From Tetraselmis striata (lineage: Eukaryota > Chlorophyta > Chlorodendrophyceae > Chlorodendrales > Chlorodendraceae), in contig VCJN01002140.1 of NCBI GenBank assembly GCA_006384855.1, positions 36,738 to 100,737 of the forward strand: a stretch of 64,000 bases of DNA. The letters run 5' to 3'. The notes under the pieces are model-generated. The model ran no database searches, was not told the DNA's origin, and worked only from the letters and a program-made list of their open reading frames with translations. Numbering within the stretch: the first letter of the stretch is position 1; each line of letters begins with the position of its first letter. Of the stretch, positions 57,115 through 64,000 are shown one piece after another. A program made the translations under genes and the position numbers.

Positions 57115-59100
57115 CTTCTAGAGTCGGTCTCGCAGAAACTGCGGGGCGGAGTGAAAGGCGCCAGCAGAGCTTGAACCGGACGTATCCAGTGGGCGTATCC
57201 ACGGGCCTGTGAATATCGTGTAGTCCCCAAAGCACTCACACGGAGTATCCGAGGCCGAGGTAGTGTATCAGATACCGGCGGCCTGTGGACTACAGCGCAA
57301 CGTGTGTCTGACGCAACAGGGGAGATACGTATCTGTGTGGAACGGCACGGGTCACGGTTGAAGACAGCTTCAACACGGCGCCACGGTCACAGGCCAGGCG
57401 CAGCAGTGCACACGAAGCAGGGACGGTGATCAACGGCGGCAGGCTATATGTGGGTGTAGCGACTGCTGTTGCGGGACGAGATGCGGCTGGTAGCTGGTAC
57501 GAAATCCTGCTGGAAGTGCAAGACCCAGAGGAACTCGCGACCTCGTCGTCAACGAGGACGGTTTCTGCAACCGGCTGGCAGGGGAAAATGAATTTGCAGC
57601 TGCAGCGGATGAGCTCGCAACGCCACTCGTGGCGCTGGTTGCAAGAATATCGACAGTGCTACCAGACAATGATATTCAGCAACGCTGAAGAGCTCAAGCA
57701 ACGCAATGGACTGCAGGAGTGGCCGGGATGTCTGGATATATTGACGTATTGCGGAGTCCAGAGTGCTAGTCGTAATCATACTCTCGTGCTTGAAGGCGGC
57801 GGATGAGGTGTGCTGCTGTCGTGGCGGGTGCATCATCTACGGATTGCTGCCAGTCGGTGAGCCGGGTACAAAGGTACTAACCAGGTTGCCCTGGAACTAC
57901 TAGTATACCAGTAGTGGCCTAGTGGGGTCCGCGCGCCCTGCGGTACGCCATTTTAGTATGTAAGAGCAGTCTCGGCAGCGACATATATAATATGTGTATA
58001 GGTATGGAATGGAATAATATACGGTATAAGGCGGATTTGATATTGTACGCAAATTAATTCCGCCGGGCGGCGGTATATACCAGTAAAGGTCTATCTCCCA
58101 TCCCGTTGCTGAAGCTGCACAGCACGTCCGAGGATCACCTACACACACACGTGCTCGCGTGGCCCGGACTCTGAACCGTGTGCGCATCACTCATCCATCC
58201 CGCCTTATGCGGGATGCGGGCCGCTTTTAGGCGGCTTGCTGTGTTGATTTTCTAATTCTGGGGAACTGCCCTTTTTGTAATTCACACCAGTAAAGGTACA
58301 GGTACCCGTACTCGTATCGGTGGATAGCGACCCACTATATCCTTCCATGGCGCGCTGGTAAAGTAGGTAAGGATTACCATATCCCCCGCCCCCCCCCCCT
58401 CCCCCCCCCACACGGGACATGACTGGCAACAGTGAAACCCTTGCACCGCGTATAATGATGATTACATGAGCTAGACGCAAATCCACACAGAAATCCAGAA
58501 GGAAATCCAGAAGGAAATCCAGCTACGGGCCAACAGAGGCGGGAACCGCCATGGTAGCCTCCGACCAGGCATCGCCACATCGCCACCAGCCAGCCGCCGC
58601 TCCACGCAGTAGGGACGCTGCACCGCATATACCACGACGAAGACCGTTGTGGCGGCGATCCAGAAACGGAAAGTAGCACGGCCCTGGGTCGTTCCACAAG
58701 GCGACGCTCCGTGAATCTCCGTCTTAGAAAATCACAAATTGCCGGAGGATTCCGCAAGACCAACAATTCGAAGCGAGTGCAATCAAAAAAAACTCGCAGC
58801 ATGCAGCACCATCCCCATACAGTGCTGGGAGGTATCTGATTGAGTGATGGTGTACTGTACAGTGACGCTGGTACAGTACTGGTAGGGACGAAGTGCGCGA
58901 GTGGTGGATACTGGATACGGGACGGATACGGTAGCCATGGCGGATCCGCCGCTGCTACCTGTAGATTCCCAAATATTGCATTCCGCCGCCGCGCCAGTAG
59001 CAGCAGTGCAGTAAAGCAGCATCGTCAGCAGTTCGTATTTAGAGCAGCGCAGTATTACACTAGCTCTACTACCAGGTACGGTACTAGCGCGCAGGGGGAG
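57115..59100. other. Kinase upstream region and further non-coding DNA
   Basis: No supported gene. A poly-C tract at about 58385-58408 is followed by GGGACATGACTGGCAACAGTGAAAC, related to the motifs at 10.47 and 54.51 kb. Triple GGAAATCCAGAA repeat at about 58490-58520. Confidence 0.4.
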
Positions 59101-59104
59101 ACAG

Positions 59105-59340
59105 GGGTACTGTGAGGATATATCCTATACCCTCACTAACCCTAATCAACCATAGCACGCATTAAGGCGCGTAGCGCGCACCACTTGTAGTGGCTGCGCC
59201 TGCGCCCTGTCGTCCGCACTGCGCCCGCTGATATATCAGCGCGGAGCCCTGCCGGACTGTAACAAGACAATACTCACCCTCATAACCTCGGAGTAGCACA
59301 TACAGACTCTTGCCACCATAAGCGCATTCCCTCACATTTG
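59105..59340 (-). repeat. ~260-bp dispersed repeat, inverted copy
   Basis: Reverse complement of 51668-51940: TGTGAGGATATATCCTATAC, CACTAACCCTAATCAACC, GCTGATATATCAGC and AAGCGCATTCCCTCACA are shared in order. Confidence 0.82.
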
Positions 59341-59394
59341 GTGCTTCTACCTACTCCTTCGCTCTCTCGCGAGCCTTTCACAGTCACACTGTAG

Positions 59395-60800
59395 CTTTCT
59401 ATCGTATCATATCTGCGGGCGTCGAAGATTACCCCGCCGCAAACGTGGTCGGCAATTACCCCGCCGATTCGCGACTGCCCTTCTAGAAGGCAGCACGGAA
59501 TACTATAACATGTCCTTGCCGTGGACTCCACCTTACCGTAACTTCACCTTCTTCTCCGACAGCCGATTACTATATACCTGCAGCTTCAGCGCCACTTGAG
59601 CGCCTCATATGCGCCTGTAGCGTAGCCACCGCGGGCGCCGGCAATTACCCCGCCGGAAGACTGTAACGGGCTTTTCCGAAAGCCACTGAATCATAACGAT
59701 CCTGCCAAGAGGCAGCATTGGACAGTCGAAACTTATCGACGACTGAATCCACAACCATAACTCCGCTCTTGCTGTCAGCGGAAGCTTATCATATACCCGC
59801 CACACGATGTCGGCGCTACCATCAACTCTATTTTCTCGCCCGGAGCTTGGAGATTACCGGGCCGCGACGCTACCTGAGAAATGCGGAGCGTCGTGAAAAA
59901 AATAATACTATAACAGGCCAAAAGGCAGCACTATACACCAGAACCTTCTCGACCACTGAGTCGAGCTTATCATAACTCCGCCTTGTCTTGAGGCGAATGC
60001 ATACAATATCCCTCTGCGCTACCTTCTCACTTGGAGCGCTTCACACATGATACTCACGCTTGTCGTGGGGCAACTGTGGGTGTCGGCAAATACCCCGCCG
60101 AAAAATCATAATGGGCTTTTCCAGAAGCCACCCTGCCAAGAGGCAGCACGATACAGTCGAACCTACTCGGCCACCGAGTCGAGTGAAACATAACTCCGCT
60201 CTTTCATAAGGCGGAAGCATACTATATTCTGCGCCACCTCGGCGCTACTTGCAGCCCGGAGTTTGGACATTACCGGGACGCGCGACGCTGCCTGTAGAAC
60301 TCGGAGCGTCATTATTCTTTTTTTGTATGAATCGAATTGAGGTAAGCGGCCTATTAGGTAAGCCACTTCCACTCCAACCTTACCTTATCTTCTTTGCCAA
60401 AAAATATGAATAACATAACAACTATCGAACGTCAGCATATCATTGTCGGAACCATACATCACTGTTGCGTCGCTTACGATATTCAAACCATATTGAGCCC
60501 GAAGAGGCCTGTGACGATATCCAAACCATATTGAGCCCGAAGAGGCCTGAAATCAAACCATATCCAGCAGGTTGAATCCTGACTGTAATGACTATATTTC
60601 GAACAATATCGCCGCCTCAATGGCAGCTGCGGACAAAACGATAATCAGTCGCCCAATGGGGTCGACAACGATATCTCCTCAATGAATGAGGACAAACCAT
60701 AACTTGCAGGACGAAACGATAATCAGTCGCCCAATGGGATCGACAACGATATCTCCTCAATGAATGTGAGGACAAACCATAACTGGAAAATGTTGTTGAC
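59395..60800. repeat. Array of ~20 small imperfect hairpins with A-rich spacers
   Basis: Successive 15-27-nt stem-loops such as CTGCCCTTCTAGAAGGCAG, GGCTTTTCCGAAAGCC, CTGCCAAGAGGCAG, CCGCTCTTGCTGTCAGCGG, GACGCT...AGCGTC, TCCGCCTTGTCTTGAGGCGA and CTCCTCAATGAATGAGGA. They are joined by short spacers like CATAAC, TATACC and ACGATA. ATTACCCCGCCG recurs at 59430, 59455 and 59645. A ~230-bp block at about 59650-59905 is repeated at 60098-60325, and a 78-bp block at 60638 is repeated at 60716. It lies just upstream of the gag-like frame and may be the 5' region of that retroelement. Confidence 0.7.
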
Positions 60801-61060
60801 ATTGTAAATGATATGCCACCTCACAATACGAATGATACAATATACATGACAATCTAGGCCAAACTGAGGGTCACTCTGGCGAACACATGTTGCCAAAAGG
60901 AGAGGAAGAGATAACATCACAACCTCTCCATGATCACCATGCATAATAATCCAATTCTAAGTGAGGCACAGCCTCGCCTGAACATATGAACATCTTTCCA
61001 ACATATCTCAGAGCAAAGCCATGAGAGCTATGACTCTGATGCTAATCATAAAAGACATTC

Positions 61061-62650
61061 ATGACCTATTACGATATGCTGCGCGAAGATGGTGACTATA
61101 TCCAAAATATGATACTGGGTTTTCAATCCAGTAAGTCAAGAAATACTATAAGTAACCTGCGCGAAGCAGGCGGTCTGATTCTTCCCTTCATGGATGCAGA
61201 CCTGGTACCATATCAAGACATGGCAATGAACATACACTATAACCAAGGCTGGAATGCCGGCCTGGTGGACAATCTGGCAGACTTTGTCGGCAGATGCTCT
61301 AACAATATAATAGAACATAACCATATCACGCACATGCATGCTGGAGCAGAGGACCCGCAGCAGCGACTCTTGCTGCAAATACAATATATTGACACTGTGC
61401 TTACACGGGCTACACCAAAGCCAGCCAGCTCAGCCCTCATACTGTTTCCAGCAGCTTATGTTCATCAGATTCCTGTGCTAACATATTGCAAGATATTCCG
61501 AATGGCGCACAAGACTGGATCCCAACCGGAATGGGTCCTTGAGTATGTTAACCATATGGCCCCTGCGCTTGAGGCGTGGCGGCAGAGATACAATAAGAAA
61601 GTACGTGAGCACTTCAAAGACTGTGCTAACACCTTCCCAAACATATCTTATCCCAACAGACAGTTTGCAGACCAACCGTTGGGTCTGCCAATATACTCTG
61701 CCATCATAACCATAATGACCAAAGCAGCGCAGCAACGGCACAATCCAAGTGCTTATGATATGGGTGCAGAACCTGCAGCTTATGACCCACACCTGCAGCA
61801 TGAACCATATGTTGGCCAACCGGACCATAGGGCAGACAAGCGCCCATCATATCCTCCAGCAGAACAGACCAGGCGGAAATCGCCTAGGCGTGAAACCTCG
61901 CCACCGGTGAGTGAACGGCATGCACCGTAACAACTATATGCAGCTGTAGCTGCTAGCCCGCCAACGCTGCAACTTAAACTGACCCCGCTGGCAGGGCAAG
62001 AGAAGTTGCATGCCAATCACCATAGCCCTCTGTACCTGACTGAGGTCCTGCAGTTTTTGGACAGAGTGGGCCCTACAGTAACAGAACATGTCTATGACTA
62101 CATTTCAGAAAGATATGTGCTTGACTCTATCAAGAAACAATCACAATACTATAATACAATGGAAACCATGTTCGCAAACAAGCGAGGAATCCGTGGAGCT
62201 GCCTTTACCGATTCTCATCAGTTGGCAGAAACTATAATATGTTATGTTCAAAGTAAAAAATGTTATCATGATCTCAAAATACACAGGCATAATGGATTTT
62301 TGCCTGCAAATCTTATTATACAAATACTGTATTACGCTGACAACATTTTTTCGCTGGGTGCTGAAACGATCCAGCGTCAATCAGCGTGGAAGCAAACATA
62401 TCATAATAAGGACTAACCATACGCATGCCGTAAGGCTTACAATAACCTGAGTAGGCACCTAGGCTTGAAGCCAGGGCCCTCAGTGCAACTGCTGAAAATA
62501 TCACTAACATCAGACATGCTCCCGAAGCATGATGGTGGAGGTGGCTGTGATGGTAGTGGAGGCCGCAATAGCGGCCGTGGCGGCCGCTCTGAAGGAGGAG
62601 GCCGCGGCAGAAATGTTGGTCGCGGCCGGGGCGGTCGAGGTGGAGAATAA
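61061..62650 (+). CDS. Gag-like ORF1 of a DIRS-like retroelement, two in-frame TAA codons
   Basis: One reading frame runs from ATG 61061 to 62650, interrupted only by TAA at 61928-61930 and 62414-62416. Segment 1 (289 aa) includes LREAGGLILPFMDADLVPYQ and a basic Pro-rich tail (RRKSPRRETSPP). Segment 2 reads YLTEVLQFLDRVGPTVTEHV. Segment 3 ends in an RGG-rich stretch (GRGRNVGRGRGGRGGE). An RNA-binding RGG tail and the position upstream of the Dam-type domain fit a gag/ORF1 role (inference; no capsid motif recognised). Whether the TAA codons are read through, or are mutations, cannot be told from one copy. Confidence 0.5.
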
Positions 62651-63447
62651 ATACAGGCTACCATATGAATGCATACCCACTATAATAGCGGAGACCACTT
62701 TCGTCCGCAGCGCTCCAAAGAAGAGCATACAAGCTGAGGCATCAGCCCAGCAAACTGCAAACAAACTACAGTATAAAACAAATATTGACATAGTAAACTG
62801 AATGAATTGACTTTATAAATACCTTTTGATCCACTATGTCAATATCAGTCTCCTTACCTTATGATTAAATGTTGCCATACACTACATCAGCTGAAACGTA
62901 GTAATGTATTGTTTTGGCAACAGCTTTGATTTGCGGTGATTTGGATGTGGCCGCTCAAGTTGATCTGTGCCAGGGGACGCTCTGGAGTGATCCTGGGCGT
63001 GGGCCTGCCCCTGTCGTTTACGGCAAGATCGCCAACAATCAGAGTTCATAAAAGTCGGCCGACGAACACATCTTCCCATCATATTTTGCTTTGAGCCAAC
63101 TGTAACATAACGATAAGAATATAACATTACTATAAGAACAATAACTGAATATTGGCTCAAGGCTACTGAGTCTCACGACACCACTATGATATAACCATGA
63201 CAACAGTCAATACCAAGATGAGTAAATATTGTGGAGGATGTGGGACCACTGCGTTCGAAACGTAGGGTCGATGACACTCAGGAACCCCCTGTTGTGCATC
63301 ATATACTGGAGACTCACAAGCGCAGAAGGCGCAAACACAATAAACACCATATTATCGGTCAGAAAGGCACCTCGTCAAAAGCGCCGCAAAACTGAACCAG
63401 TTTGAAAAATTACTATATCAGCAAAAAGCCACCAACAACGGTGGAGA
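62651..63447. other. Spacer between gag-like and methyltransferase frames
   Basis: About 800 bp, A/T-rich, with no tyrosine-recombinase or reverse-transcriptase motif seen on either strand. A minus-strand frame at 62882-63160 has no recognisable features. Confidence 0.4.
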
Positions 63448-64000
63448 ATGCTGTGCAAACGGACACTGTTGAGTGCCGTCACATGCAAACACAAATCAAT
63501 GAAATCATATCTGACTATAATGACAATATGGCCAGGGGCGATGATCCCTGCGCATCATGATAACGACGCAACAGTATCAGCTCCCCAACACGATACTTAC
63601 CCATCATTCAATCAGAATGTCCGGCAACAATTAAACATGATATGGGGGCCGTTCACCCTTGATGGGGCGGCAACAACTGAAACCACAAAAAGTGCTTGAC
63701 AGTTATTGTTCTCCGACTAACTCTTTCTTTGATGCTGACATTCCTAACCATCATGTGTGGCTGAATCCACCTTTTGAGCAAATCTCTGATTTTATCGCCT
63801 GCTTCGAAAGGAAGCGCAGGCTGAATCCTTACAATATTTCCGTAGTAATTGCGATTCCAAAATGGAAAAACAATAACAATATCAAACATATGCTGAAAAC
63901 ATACAGAAAAATACACCAGTACCCTCAGGGTGCGTACCTTTACGATATTCCTGATCCAAACAACCATAATGAGCGGATACCAATGGGTCCGACTCCATTT
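63448..64000 (+). CDS. Dam-type (DIRS) methyltransferase domain, 3'-partial, with a +1 frame change
   Basis: The first frame (63448-63699) ends MIWGPFTLDGAATTETTKSA. One nucleotide forward, from an A5 run at about 63687, the reading continues VLDSYCSPTNSFFDADIP, then HHVWLNPPFEQISDFIACF, NISVVIAIPKWK and YPQGAYLYDIPDP to the window end without a stop. D-A start, W-NPPF-I, VVIP-WK and YP-G-LF blocks are the hallmark of the methyltransferase domain in DIRS-like retrotransposons. The frame change may be programmed or a mutation. RT and RNase H are expected beyond the window. Confidence 0.65.

Noticed and set aside
57426-57806. 126-codon frame upstream of the kinase
   Set aside because: No recognisable domain, no splice context and an overlapping Ser-rich antisense frame; probably untranslated.

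Overview
This is a nuclear DNA window from a eukaryote with spliced genes. A green alga is the best guess, by inference from two sequence clues: a plant-type galacturonokinase, and an MCTS1 protein whose residues follow the plant form. Introns mostly follow the GT-AG rule and are short (100-500 bp), poly-C/poly-G tracts are frequent, and most of the sequence is mobile or repetitive. I could not run any searches; family names come from motifs read by eye.

Layout. 1-7.6 kb is a gene-bearing block: an MCTS1 homologue (minus strand, 3' end off the window, with a ~190-bp tandem repeat in its last intron), a small divergent unrecognised gene, and a seven-exon galacturonokinase (minus). 7.7-10.4 kb is a 2.6-kb imperfect palindrome. 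11-14.1 kb holds a 5'-truncated LINE and a ~190-bp satellite. 14.1-38.8 kb is dominated by two inverted copies of one large element. The complete copy (26,568-38,759, 12.2 kb) has terminal inverted repeats and a probable 4-bp target duplication. The other copy (14,138-~22,746) is truncated and internally deleted. Each copy carries two divergent multi-exon genes. One resembles the RNase-H-like GHTHE-motif proteins (DUF7869-like) and is probably the transposase. The other ends in a beta-class DNA-methyltransferase-like domain. 25-bp minisatellite arrays sit in the introns of both genes.

38.8-46 kb has two more LINE fragments around a six-exon YqgF/RuvX-type nuclease gene with a possible organelle transit peptide. 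46.27-50.81 kb is a Ginger/KRBA2-like DNA transposon with a retroviral-type integrase and long, internally palindromic terminal repeats. 50.8-59.3 kb is repeat-rich non-coding sequence with one intact intronless protein kinase gene (56.1-57.1 kb). 59.4-64 kb appears to be the 5' part of a DIRS-like retroelement: an array of small hairpins, a gag-like frame with two in-frame TAA codons, and the start of a Dam-type methyltransferase domain running off the window.

The host genes (MCTS1, galacturonokinase, YqgF, kinase) show no common pathway. The coordinated biology here is in the mobile elements, two of which carry unrelated methyltransferase-like domains.
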